Below, piece after piece: positions 26,732 through 37,986 of a stretch of DNA of 64,000 nucleotides. Position 1 is the first letter of the stretch. Every line of letters starts with the position of its first letter. The notes beneath the pieces are model-generated. The model was given only the letters and a program-made list of their open reading frames with translations. It did no database searches and had not been told where the DNA came from. The position numbers were made by a program, and so were the translations under genes. The stretch lies in contig NZ_JACIEA010000001.1 in assembly GCF_014196595.1 (NCBI RefSeq), forward strand, positions 278,085 through 342,084, given 5' to 3'. The stretch is from Sphingorhabdus rigui. Lineage in GTDB: Bacteria; Pseudomonadota; Alphaproteobacteria; Sphingomonadales; Sphingomonadaceae.

Positions 26732-28438
26732 TTATTTCTTCACGCCCTTGAGCGCTTCACCCAAGATGTCGCCAAGCGATGCGCCGGAATCTGACGAACC
26801 ATATTGCTCAACAGCTTGCTTCTCTTCAGCGAGTTGAAGCGCCTTGACGGAGAAGTTTGGCTTCTTCGAACGGTCGAAGCCAGTGATCATTGCGTCGAAC
26901 TTTTGACCAACCTGGAAACGGTCTGGACGTTGCTCGTCACGGTCACGGCCAAGGTCGGCACGCTTGATGAAGCCAGTTGCGCCATCTTCACCGGCCTGCA
27001 CTTCAAGTCCGCCATCGCGTACTTCAAGAACAGTAACCGTGGTGGTCGCACCCTTCTTCAGGCCGCTTGCCGAAGCAGCGCCGGCTGCCGATGGGGCACC
27101 CTTTTCAAGCTGCTTGATGCCAAGCGAAATGCGCTCTTTCTCGGCGTCGATGTCGAGGACGATTGCCTTGACGGTTTCGCCCTTGCGGTGAAGATGCAAT
27201 GCTTCTTCGCCGGTGATGCCCCATGCGATGTCGGACATGTGGACCATGCCGTCAACGTCGCCGTCGAGGCCGATGAACAGACCGAATTCGGTCGCGTTCT
27301 TAACTTCGCCTTCAACGGTCGAACCAACTGGGAACTTGTCAGCAAACGATGCCCATGGATTGTCGTGCGCTTGCTTGAGACCAAGCGAAATGCGGCGCTT
27401 TTCCATGTCGATGTCGAGAACGACAACGTCGACTTCTTGGCTTGTCGAAACGATCTTGCCAGGGTGAACGTTCTTCTTTGTCCATGACATTTCCGAAACG
27501 TGGACCAAACCTTCGATACCGGCTTCGAGTTCGATGAACGCACCGTACTCGGTGATGTTCGTGACTGCACCCTTGAGCTTTGTGCCCACTGGATATTTGG
27601 CAACCGCTGCATCCCAAGGATCGCTTTCCAGCTGCTTCATGCCAAGGCTGATGCGCTGTGTGTCCTTGTTGATACGAACGATCTGAACCTTAACGGTGTC
27701 ACCAATGTTGATGATTTCGCTTGGGTGGTTGATACGCTTGTAGCTGATGTCGGTGACGTGCAGCAGGCCATCGATGCCGCCCAAGTCAACGAACGCACCG
27801 TAATCGGTGATGTTCTTGACAACGCCGTCGATGATCTGACCTTCAGCGAGGTTCTGGATGAGGCCAGTGCGTTGTTCTGCGCGTGTCTCTTCCAAAATGG
27901 CGCGGCGCGAAACAACGATGTTGCCACGCTTGCGGTCCATTTTCAGGATGACGAATGGCTGCGCGATGTCCATCAAAGGAGCTACGTCGCGCACAGGGCG
28001 AACGTCGACTTGGCTGCCGGGCAAGAATGCCACTGCGCCGCCGAGGTCAACGGTGAAACCACCCTTTACACGGCCGAAGATAACGCCATCGACGCGGTTG
28101 CCAGCATCGAATTCGCCTTCAAGAACGTCCCACGCAGCTTCGCGGCGGGCACGGTCACGGCTGAGCATGGCTTCGCCGTTCATATTTTCTACGCGGTCAA
28201 CGAAGACTTCAACTTCGTCGCCAACCTTCAGGTCGGCTTTTTGGCCGGGCATAGCGAATTCACGCAGCGCCACACGGCCTTCGGATTTGAGACCCACATC
28301 GATGACAGCATGGTCATTGTCGATTGCGGTTACGGTGCCTTTTACGACGCGGCCTTCAAAGCCACCGTCTGCGCCACCAAGTGATTCGTCGAGAAGTGCC
28401 GCGAAATCGTCGCGGGTCGGGTTTGGCGAAGTTGCCAT
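26732..28438 (-). CDS. rpsA: 30S ribosomal protein S1
   Basis: S1 binds mRNA on the 30S subunit and allows initiation on structured or leaderless messages. The 568 residues contain six S1/OB-fold repeats, several with the family pattern VxxITxYGAFVxL...GLVHxSexSW and RISLGxKQ. The last repeats are shorter and end in a Gly/Ala-rich and acidic tail. Codon use is more biased (GTT, GCT, AAG) than in neighbours, consistent with high expression. An AAGGAAAC site precedes the start. The leader upstream can form GTCGG/CCGAC hairpins, possibly for S1 autoregulation, which is known in E. coli but unproven here. Confidence 0.97.
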   Translation of the reverse strand: MATSPNPTRDDFAALLDESLGGADGGFEGRVVKGTVTAIDNDHAVIDVGLKSEGRVALREFAMPGQKADLKVGDEVEVFVDRVENMNGEAMLSRDRARREAAWDVLEGEFDAGNRVDGVIFGRVKGGFTVDLGGAVAFLPGSQVDVRPVRDVAPLMDIAQPFVILKMDRKRGNIVVSRRAILEETRAEQRTGLIQNLAEGQIIDGVVKNITDYGAFVDLGGIDGLLHVTDISYKRINHPSEIINIGDTVKVQIVRINKDTQRISLGMKQLESDPWDAAVAKYPVGTKLKGAVTNITEYGAFIELEAGIEGLVHVSEMSWTKKNVHPGKIVSTSQEVDVVVLDIDMEKRRISLGLKQAHDNPWASFADKFPVGSTVEGEVKNATEFGLFIGLDGDVDGMVHMSDIAWGITGEEALHLHRKGETVKAIVLDIDAEKERISLGIKQLEKGAPSAAGAASASGLKKGATTTVTVLEVRDGGLEVQAGEDGATGFIKRADLGRDRDEQRPDRFQVGQKFDAMITGFDRSKKPNFSVKALQLAEEKQAVEQYGSSDSGASLGDILGEALKGVKK

Positions 28439-28568
28439 AGGTTAGAGTTTCCTTACGTACTTTTTGTCCGGCCAGTCGGTTGGTTCCGACGGTCTTTGAC
28501 CAGAAATGCCCTATTGCCCGAATAGCAATAAAGCGTTCAAATACAGTGCATATCAAACCAAATTACCA

Positions 28569-28659
28569 CGTCATACTGAACTTGTTTCAGCATCCATCCA
28601 TCAACTTAGACCAAGGGTCAGCGCGGCGAAATGGACCCTGAAACACGTTCAGGGTGACG
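28569..28659. repeat. Dispersed palindromic repeat pair, copy A
   Basis: Two palindromic units in the rpsA-cmk gap. The left unit is CGTCATACTGAACTTGTTTC with AGCATC after it (28569-28594). The right unit is GACCCTGAAACACGTTCAGG with GTGACG after it (28634-28659). They are inverted relative to one another, and each contains a CTGAAC...GTTTCAG-type dyad. Related copies lie at 31.6, 43.7 and 57.9 kb. All are intergenic, as expected for REP/BIME-like sequences. Confidence 0.75.
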
Positions 28660-28687
28660 GTGTGTTCTATCGATACACTCCGGCTAC

Positions 28688-29314
28688 TTAGCTCTTGCGA
28701 AGTCGAGACTCCACCAGCGCAATCGCAGCTTGAACGGCGCCGCCTATAGTCAAATCGCCGGTATCTAGCAATAGCGCGTCTTGCGCGGGTTTTAACGGGG
28801 CATCGGCACGCCCCATGTCGCGTGCGTCGCGGGCATGAATATCGGCAAGAATATCGGCAAAGCGCACGTTGATCCCGTGCCGCTGCATTTCGTCATAACG
28901 CCGCTGCGCCCGCACCTCGGCAGGGGCGGTGACAAACAGCTTCACATCGGCGTGCGGCGCGATCACTGTCCCGATGTCCCGCCCGTCCAACAACGCACCA
29001 CCGGGCTGGTTGGCAAAATCCACCTGCCGCTTGTTGAGCGCCGCGCGTACTACGGGGTGGAGCGATACACGACTGGCCAAACCGCCGACCGCTTCGGTCC
29101 GCAGAGCGGCGTCATCGAGAATGCTGTCGGGAAAATCACATCCAGCCAAGGCGTCCGCCGGATTGTCGGGGTTGCCATTGTTGATTTGCACCTGCCGACC
29201 CACCGCGCGGTACAGCAAGCCCGTGTCCAGAAACGGCAGGCCAAAATGCGCGGCCAATGCCTTTGCCAACGTACCCTTGCCTGAGGCAGTCGGCCCGTCG
29301 ACGGCGATTATCAT
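28688..29314 (-). CDS. cmk: (d)CMP kinase
   Basis: Phosphorylates CMP and dCMP in pyrimidine nucleotide supply. The 208 residues begin with the P-loop [20 protein letters not shown], then LDTGLLYRAVG for substrate binding, and the conserved LDGRDIGTVIAPHADVKLFV. The C-terminal LDTGDLTI segment is also typical. It is the third gene of a coupled run aroA / CBU_0592-type / cmk, each overlapping the next by 4 bases, and rpsA follows downstream. aroA-cmk-rpsA is a classical proteobacterial cluster. Confidence 0.96.
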   Translation of the reverse strand: MIIAVDGPTASGKGTLAKALAAHFGLPFLDTGLLYRAVGRQVQINNGNPDNPADALAGCDFPDSILDDAALRTEAVGGLASRVSLHPVVRAALNKRQVDFANQPGGALLDGRDIGTVIAPHADVKLFVTAPAEVRAQRRYDEMQRHGINVRFADILADIHARDARDMGRADAPLKPAQDALLLDTGDLTIGGAVQAAIALVESRLRKS

Positions 29315-29589
29315 TGCGCAGCGTCCTTGTCAGCGCCCCGCGCCATCAACGCCTTGGCTATGCCAAATAGCGCAATCGCCATCCACACTACTTCAAGCAC
29401 CATCGTCGGCAGGTTGAAATTCACCGTCAACGACACCGTCAGCAAGGCCGCACCAATGAAGTTTGCAGCGTTGAACCACAAGGCGTTCATCTGCGTCGTA
29501 AGATTGCTGTACGCAAAGGCAACGACGATGAAGAAGCTACCTGCAAAACCGATAAGATCGGCGGCGAAAGGGGAGATATATGCGGTCAA
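29311..29589 (-). CDS. CBU_0592-type small membrane protein
   Basis: 92 residues with three hydrophobic helices: [37 protein letters not shown], and [19 protein letters not shown]. This matches the conserved membrane family named after Coxiella CBU_0592. Function unknown. It overlaps aroA upstream and cmk downstream by 4 bases each, so it is translated with them. Confidence 0.85.
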   Translation of the reverse strand: MTAYISPFAADLIGFAGSFFIVVAFAYSNLTTQMNALWFNAANFIGAALLTVSLTVNFNLPTMVLEVVWMAIALFGIAKALMARGADKDAAQ

Positions 29590-30920
29590 TGTGTTTCCTG
29601 AAGATTGTGCATCATCGCCTCGAACGTCGGGAAGCTCGTGGCGATGGGGGATACATCATCGACCGTCACGGGGTGATAGCAATGCTGCCCCGCCACGGCG
29701 AAGCTCATGGCAATGCGGTGATCAAGCGCACTGTTGATGGTCGCGCCGCCCTCCAGCGGTTCGCCGCCTGTGCCTTGAATGACAAGGCCATCTTCGCGTT
29801 CTTCGACCTGCGCGCCAATGGCTTTCAGGCCGGTCGCCATCAACGCCAACCGGTCGGACTCTTTCACGCGCAGCTCGTCGAGGCCGCTGGTAATGGTCTG
29901 TCCTTGCGCCGTGGAGGCGGCGACGAAGAATACCGGAAATTCGTCGATCATGCTTGGTGCGATGTCGGGTGGCACTTCGATGCCGCGCAAAAGCGAATGG
30001 CGCGCGGTGATATCCGCCACAGGCTCGCCGCCGACTTCGCGCTCGTTGGCGTAAGTCAGGTCAGCGCCCATCGCTTCCAGCATCTTGAAAATGCCCGTGC
30101 GCGTCGGGTTCATGCCGACATGGGTCACGGTCACTTCGCTGCCGGGGGTAATGAGCGCCGCGACAATCGGGAACGCTGCTGATGAAGGGTCGCCGGGTAC
30201 GTCAATCGTCTGCGGCTTCAGCTCTGCTTCGCCGACAAGCCGAATATGGCGCACGCCATCGGCATCGATTTCAACCGTCAAATCCGCACCAAAGCCGCGT
30301 AGCATCCGTTCGCTGTGGTCACGCGTGGGGACGGGTTCAATCACCTCGGTAATGCCCGGTGTATTAAGGCCGGCAAGTAACACGGCGCTTTTTACTTGGG
30401 CGGAGGCAACCGGCAGATGATAGCGGATCGGTACGGCAGGTACCAAGCCGCGGACCATCAGCGGCAACGTGCCACCGGGGCTTGCAGTGAATTCAGCGCC
30501 CATTTGGCTGAGCGGATTGATAACGCGGCCCATCGGGCGTTTCGACAGGCTGGCGTCGCCAATGAATGTCGCGGTGAGCGCGTGGCTGGCCACGAGACCC
30601 ATCAACAAGCGTGTCGACGTGCCGCTATTGCCCATGTCGAGCGCGCTTGCGGGTTGCATCAGGCCGCCAACACCAACGCCGTGGACGGTCCAGCATCCTT
30701 CGCCCGTGCGTTCGATGTGTGCGCCCATGGCGCGCATCGCGGCGGCGGTCGCCAGCACGTCTTCGCCCTCGAGCAGACCGGAAATCCGGCTTTCGCCAAC
30801 GGCCAATGCGCTGAGCATCAGCGACCGGTGTGAGATGGATTTGTCTCCGGGTACCTTCACTGTGCCGCGAAGCGGCCCTTGCGAACGGAAACTGGCGGGG
30901 CGGGGTTGAACGCTATGCAT
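29586..30920 (-). CDS. aroA: 3-phosphoshikimate 1-carboxyvinyltransferase (EPSP synthase)
   Basis: The sixth shikimate-pathway step, joining shikimate-3-phosphate and PEP. The 444 residues show [20 protein letters not shown] at the N-terminus (PEP and S3P binding), [12 protein letters not shown], and the C-terminal [15 protein letters not shown]. The residues GDKSISHR and an Ala at the LxMGNSGT(S/A) position suggest a class II-type enzyme, as in other alphaproteobacteria; I have not tested this. The open frame extends to 31445, but that part is antisense to the TIGR02300 gene; the ATG at 30920 precedes the conserved N-terminus. Confidence 0.96.
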   Translation of the reverse strand: MHSVQPRPASFRSQGPLRGTVKVPGDKSISHRSLMLSALAVGESRISGLLEGEDVLATAAAMRAMGAHIERTGEGCWTVHGVGVGGLMQPASALDMGNSGTSTRLLMGLVASHALTATFIGDASLSKRPMGRVINPLSQMGAEFTASPGGTLPLMVRGLVPAVPIRYHLPVASAQVKSAVLLAGLNTPGITEVIEPVPTRDHSERMLRGFGADLTVEIDADGVRHIRLVGEAELKPQTIDVPGDPSSAAFPIVAALITPGSEVTVTHVGMNPTRTGIFKMLEAMGADLTYANEREVGGEPVADITARHSLLRGIEVPPDIAPSMIDEFPVFFVAASTAQGQTITSGLDELRVKESDRLALMATGLKAIGAQVEEREDGLVIQGTGGEPLEGGATINSALDHRIAMSFAVAGQHCYHPVTVDDVSPIATSFPTFEAMMHNLQETH

Positions 30921-31076
30921 GACGTTTTGCGCTTTGCGGATGATGCGTGGCCAAGTCAACGACCACAGTAATTTTTGACAGCGGCGCGTCGCTGTGGCAA
31001 AGGCCGCGCCAATTGACGGTGATTCACAGATGTGCATCGCCCTTCCAAGCCAGTTTAAAAAGGATTTGAGCCCGCC

Positions 31077-31394
31077 ATGATCAAGGCTGAATGGGGAACC
31101 AAGCGCACTTGCCCGAAATGTGGTGTTCGTTTTTACGATCTGACCAAGGACGAGCCGGTTGAATGCATTGAATGCGGCAACCAGTGGACACCTGAGCCAG
31201 TTCTGAAGTCGAAGCAGCCGCTGCCGTTTGAAGAAGCCGAAAAGAAGAAAGACGATTCGGATCTGGCTGACGATGATCTCGACATTGACGTCGATGCCGT
31301 TGACGGTGACGTATCGCCGGACAATGATGTTGACCTTGGCGGTGACGAAGATCTCGGCGTTGCTGGCACCGAAGGCGAACCAGACGACATCTAA
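31077..31394 (+). CDS. TIGR02300 family protein
   Basis: 105 residues. The N-terminal third has two CxxC pairs ([11 protein letters not shown] and CIECGNQW) that form a likely zinc ribbon. The rest is an acidic low-complexity tail rich in Asp with alternating charges. This is the TIGR02300 family, restricted to alphaproteobacteria and without a known role; the ribbon suggests nucleic acid or protein binding. The codon choice resembles that of rpsA, suggesting strong expression. A hairpin follows the stop, then tRNA-Ala. Confidence 0.92.
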   Translation: MIKAEWGTKRTCPKCGVRFYDLTKDEPVECIECGNQWTPEPVLKSKQPLPFEEAEKKKDDSDLADDDLDIDVDAVDGDVSPDNDVDLGGDEDLGVAGTEGEPDDI

Positions 31395-31415
31395 TCTTCG
31401 GACTTGAAATATATA

Positions 31416-31438
31416 GGAGCGCCCGCTAGTGGCGCTCC
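31416..31438 (+). terminator. Hairpin after the TIGR02300 gene
   Basis: An 8-bp perfect stem GGAGCGCC / GGCGCTCC with loop CGCTAGT, 21 bases past the stop codon. No T-run follows, so it may be a weak or Rho-assisted terminator, or a transcript-stabilising stem. Confidence 0.5.
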
Positions 31439-31468
31439 TCACCAAGGCTGCCCAACGGGCGGCCAGAT

Positions 31469-31544
31469 GGGGCCTTAGCTCAGCTGGTAGAGCGCTACAC
31501 TGGCAGTGTAGAGGTCAGGGGTTCGACTCCCCTAGGCTCCACCA
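31469..31544 (+). tRNA. tRNA-Ala (anticodon GGC), CCA encoded
   Basis: Acceptor GGGGCCT pairs with AGGCTCC (with one G-U type pair), D arm GCTC/GAGC, anticodon stem CTACA/TGTAG with loop CTGGCAG (anticodon GGC), T arm AGGGG/CCCCT with TTCGACT. CCA is encoded at the 3' end. 76 bases, no intron, and no integrase nearby. Confidence 0.97.
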
Positions 31545-31610
31545 TTATTCGCTAAAGCTTCGGCTGGCAGGCAAGCGCGGCACGTGCGCTGATTTTTCGT
31601 AACGTAGTTT

Positions 31611-31705
31611 CGTCATGCTGAACCTGTTTCAGCATAACACGCGGCGTTAGCCAGTTATCCTCGAATGCAGTCACCATCGGTGAATCGAGTTCAGGATGAC
31701 GAAAT
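31611..31705. repeat. Dispersed palindromic repeat pair, copy B
   Basis: The left unit CGTCATGCTGAACCTGTTTC with AGCAT after it starts at 31611, and an inverted partner TCGAGTTCAGGATGACGAAA lies at about 31685-31704. It is between tRNA-Ala and obgE. The same organisation as copy A: two inverted units tens of bases apart. Confidence 0.75.
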
Positions 31706-31721
31706 CGTTTTGATAGTCTAA

Positions 31722-33894
<2,173 letters not shown>

Positions 33895-33898
<4 letters not shown>

Positions 33899-34803
33899 AA
33901 ACAGTCGCGCTAACCGGAGCGACGGGTTTTGTCGGACGGATCACGCTGGATCGGTTGATTGCCGCTGGTTGGCATGTCCGCGCGCTGACGCGGCGGGATC
34001 AGCACAAAAAAGCCGGCGTGAGTTGGGTTCATGGCAGCCTAAATGATACGGCAAGCCTCAGCGAATTGTGCACCGGCGCCGATGCTGTCTTGCATGTCGC
34101 AGGCGTCGTCAACGCGCCTGATGCTGCGGGTTTCGAAAGCGGCAATGTTACCGGCACAGCCCATATCCTCGCCGCTGCCCAATTGGCTGGTATCAGCCGT
34201 TTTGTATGCGTCTCCTCGCTTGCTGCGCGCCATCCGGAGCTTTCGATGTACGGCGCGAGCAAGGCCACAGCCGAAGCGCTTGTGCGCACATCATCGCTCG
34301 ACTGGACCGTCATTCGTCCGCCCGGTGTGTACGGCCCCGGCGACACCGAAATGTTCGATATGTTCCGTATCGCCGCCAAAGGATGGGCCTTGCTACCGCC
34401 GCGGGGAAAGGTGTCGGTCATTCATGTCGATGATCTGGCCCGCTTGCTGGTGATTTTGCTGTCGGCGGATAATGTGTCGAAATGCGTGTTTGAGGCAGAT
34501 GACGGAACCGCAGGCGGGTGGAGCCACGCCGGTTTTGCCAAGGCCATCGGTGCGGCGGTTGGGCGCGATGTCATAACGGTGCATGCGCCTGCATTCCTGC
34601 TGAAAATGGCCGGATGGGCCGACCGTGCGGTGCGCGGTGCAAAGGCGAAACTGACGCCCGATCGCGCCAATTATCTGGCGCATCCCGACTGGACAATCAA
34701 TCGCGATGCTGCGCCAGAACCCCAGCTTTGGCAGCCGGAAATAGCAACACCCAAGGGATTGAAAGACACCGCAAGCTGGTATCGCGCACAAGGGTGGATG
34801 TAG
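33895..34803 (+). CDS. NAD-dependent epimerase/dehydratase family protein, candidate ceramide reductase (CerR)
   Basis: 302 residues of extended short-chain dehydrogenase fold: NAD motif TGATGFVGRITLDRL, CVSSLAARHPELSMYGASKA carrying Ser and the YxxxK pair (Tyr-Gly-Ala-Ser-Lys), and VIRPPGVYGPGDTEM. The start is GTG at 33895, overlapping the proB stop (GTGA). In Caulobacter an epimerase-like gene next to acp and spt (cerR) reduces oxidised ceramide in sphingolipid synthesis. The same order, reductase-acp-spt, occurs here, so I infer CerR. The enzyme assignment rests on neighbourhood and fold only. Confidence 0.8.
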
Positions 34804-34893
34804 GCGCATGGCTTTGCCCTCATACCGCCTTATTCGCTTGCCATAGCGCGCCCATATGGCGCATTGCCCGTCCCATAATTTGAGGATTTACGT

Positions 34894-35139
34894 ATGACTG
34901 ACCGCAGTGAAATGTTTGATCGCCTAAAGGGCCTGATTGAGCCTTTTAACAAAAAAGGTGTCGAGGTTGGTGAGACCACCACTTTTGCAGGTGATTTGGA
35001 ATGGGACAGCCTGACCGTCATGGATTTTGTCGCTGAAGTCGAAGACAGCTTTGACATCATCATCAGCATGAATTTACAGGCTGAAATCGAAAATGTCGGC
35101 CAACTGGTCGATGCGGTTACCAAGCTGACCGCAGCCTAA
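34894..35139 (+). CDS. Acyl carrier protein dedicated to sphingolipid synthesis
   Basis: 81 residues with the phosphopantetheine attachment site as LEWDSLTVMDFV; Ser39 carries the prosthetic group. It is not the housekeeping AcpP, which has a DSLD(T/S)VE motif. Its position 35 bases before spt matches the acp-spt pair of Caulobacter and Sphingomonas, where a special ACP supplies acyl chains to serine palmitoyltransferase. Confidence 0.88.
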   Translation: MTDRSEMFDRLKGLIEPFNKKGVEVGETTTFAGDLEWDSLTVMDFVAEVEDSFDIIISMNLQAEIENVGQLVDAVTKLTAA

Positions 35140-35174
35140 TTCAAACGGACGCCTGATTTTAACGGAAGACGTGC

Positions 35175-36374
35175 ATGACTGACTTATTCTCCAAATTTGA
35201 TGCCCTGATTGCGCAACGTGAAGGCTTGCTCGCCACGGGCGTAAAAGACCCGTTCAGCCTTGTGATGGAAGAGGTGAAATCGCCGACCGTTGCCGTCGTG
35301 AATGGCAAGGAAACCATCTTGCTTGGCACCTATAATTATATGGGCATGACCTTTGACGATGATGTCATCGCCGCGGGCAAGCAGGCGTTGGACGAATTTG
35401 GCGCAGGCACGACCGGCAGCCGCGTTTTGAACGGCACATTTCAGGGCCACAAGGAATGCGAAGACGCGTTGAAAGAATTCTACGGAATGGACCATGCGAT
35501 GGTCTTTTCCACGGGCTATCAGGCGAACCTGGGCATCATCAGCACGATTGCGGGCAAGGGCGATTATATCATTCTGGATATCGATAGCCATGCGTCGATC
35601 TATGACGGCTGCAAAATGGGCGATGCCGAAATCGTCGCCTTCCGCCATAATGACGTCGAAGCGCTAGAAAAACGGTTGAAGCGCCTGCCCGCCGATGCGG
35701 GCAAGCTTGTCGTGCTTGAAGGTGTCTATTCGATGCTGGGCGATGTTGCGCCGCTCAAGGAAATGATCCGCGTTTCGAAAGAAGCAGGCGCGATGATCCT
35801 TGTCGACGAAGCGCATTCGATGGGCTTTATCGGCGAGAATGGCCGCGGCGTGGCCGAAGAGCAGGGCGTGTTGGACGATGTCGATTTCGTCATCGGCACC
35901 TTCTCCAAATCGGTCGGCACAGTCGGCGGCTTCTGCGTGTCCAACCATCCCAAATTTGAAATCATGCGGCTTGTCTGCCGCCCTTATGTGTTCACGGCGT
36001 CATTGCCGCCAGCGGTCGTCGCATGTTCGGCGGCGAGCATTCGCAAGTTGATGCACAATGGCAACAAGCGTGCGCATTTGTGGGAAAACTCCAGAAATCT
36101 GCACCAGGGCCTACGCGATCTGGGTTTCAAACTCGGCACGCCTGATGCGCAAAGCGCCATCATCGCGGTGATCATGCCCGATTTGGAAAAAGGCGCGATG
36201 ATGTGGGCTGCGCTTCTTGAGAATGGCCTATATGTAAACCTCGCCCGTCCGCCTGCGACACCCGCCGGGATGACATTGCTGCGCTGTTCCCTGTGTGCCG
36301 AACATAGCAGCGAACAGGTTGCCGATATCCTCAGCCGCTTCGAACGCGCGGGCAAGGCCGTCGGGATCATTTGA
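35175..36374 (+). CDS. spt: Serine palmitoyltransferase
   Basis: A soluble PLP enzyme condensing serine with an acyl thioester to 3-keto-sphinganine, the first step of sphingolipid synthesis. The 399 residues belong to the alpha-oxoamine synthase family. The PLP lysine is Lys245 in GTFSKSVGTVGGF, His139 in DIDSHASIYDG stacks on the cofactor, and DEAHSMGF gives the Asp and His contacts. The length matches Sphingomonas Spt. It is preceded by its ACP and a CerR candidate, and followed closely by a DUF1275 gene on the same strand. Confidence 0.9.
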   Translation: MTDLFSKFDALIAQREGLLATGVKDPFSLVMEEVKSPTVAVVNGKETILLGTYNYMGMTFDDDVIAAGKQALDEFGAGTTGSRVLNGTFQGHKECEDALKEFYGMDHAMVFSTGYQANLGIISTIAGKGDYIILDIDSHASIYDGCKMGDAEIVAFRHNDVEALEKRLKRLPADAGKLVVLEGVYSMLGDVAPLKEMIRVSKEAGAMILVDEAHSMGFIGENGRGVAEEQGVLDDVDFVIGTFSKSVGTVGGFCVSNHPKFEIMRLVCRPYVFTASLPPAVVACSAASIRKLMHNGNKRAHLWENSRNLHQGLRDLGFKLGTPDAQSAIIAVIMPDLEKGAMMWAALLENGLYVNLARPPATPAGMTLLRCSLCAEHSSEQVADILSRFERAGKAVGII

Positions 36375-36383
36375 CGCCACCCC

Positions 36384-37034
36384 ATGAACAGGCTTGACCG
36401 CAACGCACGCTTATTGGCGACTGGCTTTGCGGCAATGGCCGGCATGGTGGATGCCATCGGATTTATGGCGAGCGGCGGGTTTTTCCTGTCGTTCATGAGC
36501 GGTAACTCGACGCGCCTTAGCGTCGGGATCGTTGAAAGCGCGCCTTATATCGGCTTGGTTGCAGCGCTGCTGGCTAGCTTTGTCGGCGGCGTTGTCGCCG
36601 GGTCGCTGGTTGGCCGCCAAACGACATTTGGCCCGCATCATCGGCAGGCGATTATCCTGACCGGCATTTCACTTTTGCTGTTCGCCGCGCCTTTTGTGGC
36701 TGACGCCGGATTTTTGCCACTCGCTTTGTGCTTTGCGGCCTTTTGCATGGGGATGGAAAATACGCTGTTTGAACGCGAAGGATCGGTGTCGTTCGGCTTG
36801 ACCTATATGACCGGTGCGCTCGTCAAGATCGGGCAAGGCCTTGCGACGTTGATCAGCGGTGGCGCGCGTCTGGAGTGGGTGCCCTATTTGCTGCTTTGGC
36901 TGGGTTTGGCCAGCGGCGCGATGATTGGTGCGCTGATGTTTGGCGCGTTCGGGCTTAAAAGCCTGTGGCTGCCCGCCGCATATGCAGGGGTTTTTGCTCT
37001 GGCGCTTTTCGTTCCGCGCAAAAATACGTTCTAA
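36384..37034 (+). CDS. DUF1275 (YoaK-like) membrane protein
   Basis: 216 residues with about six membrane helices. The family signature GMVDAIGFMASGGFFLSFMSGNSTRL is at residues 20-45, and FCMGMENTLFEREGSVSFGLTYMTGALVKIGQGL is the second conserved block (positions about 114-147). DUF1275 proteins have no settled function. It begins 10 bases after spt, so it is probably co-transcribed with the sphingolipid genes, and it ends 4 bases into the convergent nucleotidyltransferase-like gene. Confidence 0.88.
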   Translation: MNRLDRNARLLATGFAAMAGMVDAIGFMASGGFFLSFMSGNSTRLSVGIVESAPYIGLVAALLASFVGGVVAGSLVGRQTTFGPHHRQAIILTGISLLLFAAPFVADAGFLPLALCFAAFCMGMENTLFEREGSVSFGLTYMTGALVKIGQGLATLISGGARLEWVPYLLLWLGLASGAMIGALMFGAFGLKSLWLPAAYAGVFALALFVPRKNTF

Positions 37035-37954
37035 CGCACGGCGCCTTTTGCCAAAAGCTTGGGCACCAGAAACAATGCCGCGATTAACGGCCATTTGCGC
37101 TGCCACGGACGCACTATGATGTGCGTGCCGGCGTGGCGGTTTATTTTCCACGCCAGATAATCAATGCCACCCGCATAAGTGAACGCCGCCTTTGCCAGCC
37201 GCGCAACGGTCAGCAATTTTCCGCGTCGACGTAAGGCGGGCCAGCGGCGTTTTTCTTGAACGATATGGCCATCGGGGTCAGGCATGATCACTATTTTGTC
37301 GCCGCGCACTTCATGTGCGATCGTTATGTGCTGCAATGCCGCCCGGCCAAAGCGGACATAGCGATCGGGGTCGAATGAAATCACCGAAGATGGCCGGTCC
37401 TTGCGTTCCGCACGCAGCTCCGCGCCATAGGTCATCTGGAATCCCGACTGCCAAAGGTCGAGCACATTGGCTTCGCGCTCGGCAAATGCCAGTGCTGCAT
37501 TCAGCAAGGTCGGGGCGGCACCGGATATCGCGAGAACCGCAGACTGCCGTGCATCTTCATCAGCGCACCAGACAAGCCGCGATGGCTGGGCAAAGCGCGC
37601 CCAGACCGACACCGCAGACGCCGCCGGGCGGTTGAGGTGGTGAAAATCCGCTTCGCTTAAAATAGCCACCTTGGCGACCAGATCGCCATGTTGAAACGGA
37701 AATACATTGGGTGGCAGGCGGCGGTTCCATGTGGCAAGCCAACCGCGTCCATAAGCGGATTGGTAATCGGACACGATGAGGTAGAAATCCAACATCTCGC
37801 CCTCAAGCTGTTCCGACCGCAGGCACGATCCGTAGAACAGAACGGCGCGCGCTGCCGTGCCGTATTGTGCGGCGATATGCGCAGCGAAGTCGCTTGCGCC
37901 CTGTTGCGCGGGTACGGCCAATTCCTCGGCCACAAGCTGGGTCAGCGAAAGCAT
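37031..37954 (-). CDS. Nucleotidyltransferase-like protein resembling Tam41 CDP-lipid synthases
   Basis: 307 residues. An N-terminal nucleotidyltransferase pattern is visible: AVLFYGSCLRSEQLEGEMLD at about 37-56, with D56 in LDFYLIV. The GS...D arrangement resembles the mitochondrial CDP-diacylglycerol synthase Tam41 (YGS...MLD). The rest is mixed helices and a basic C-terminus without a clear membrane anchor. It lies between spt/DUF1275 and a lipid kinase on the opposite strand, so I infer a role in activating a phospholipid or phospho-sphingolipid head group. The substrate is unknown, and the family call needs a profile search. Confidence 0.6.
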   Translation of the reverse strand: MLSLTQLVAEELAVPAQQGASDFAAHIAAQYGTAARAVLFYGSCLRSEQLEGEMLDFYLIVSDYQSAYGRGWLATWNRRLPPNVFPFQHGDLVAKVAILSEADFHHLNRPAASAVSVWARFAQPSRLVWCADEDARQSAVLAISGAAPTLLNAALAFAEREANVLDLWQSGFQMTYGAELRAERKDRPSSVISFDPDRYVRFGRAALQHITIAHEVRGDKIVIMPDPDGHIVQEKRRWPALRRRGKLLTVARLAKAAFTYAGGIDYLAWKINRHAGTHIIVRPWQRKWPLIAALFLVPKLLAKGAVR

Positions 37955-37986
37955 ATATGCGCCTTAGCCGTTTCCGTTGCCGCTTG

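Noticed and set aside
30921-31445. The upstream extension of the aroA frame, antisense to TIGR02300
   Set aside because: Sequence before residue 1 of the ATG at 30920 is not EPSP-synthase-like and overlaps a real gene; AroA starts normally at the ATG.
26107-31544. tRNA-Leu and tRNA-Ala as possible island attachment sites
   Set aside because: No integrase, no flanking duplication of tRNA 3' ends, and housekeeping genes on both sides.
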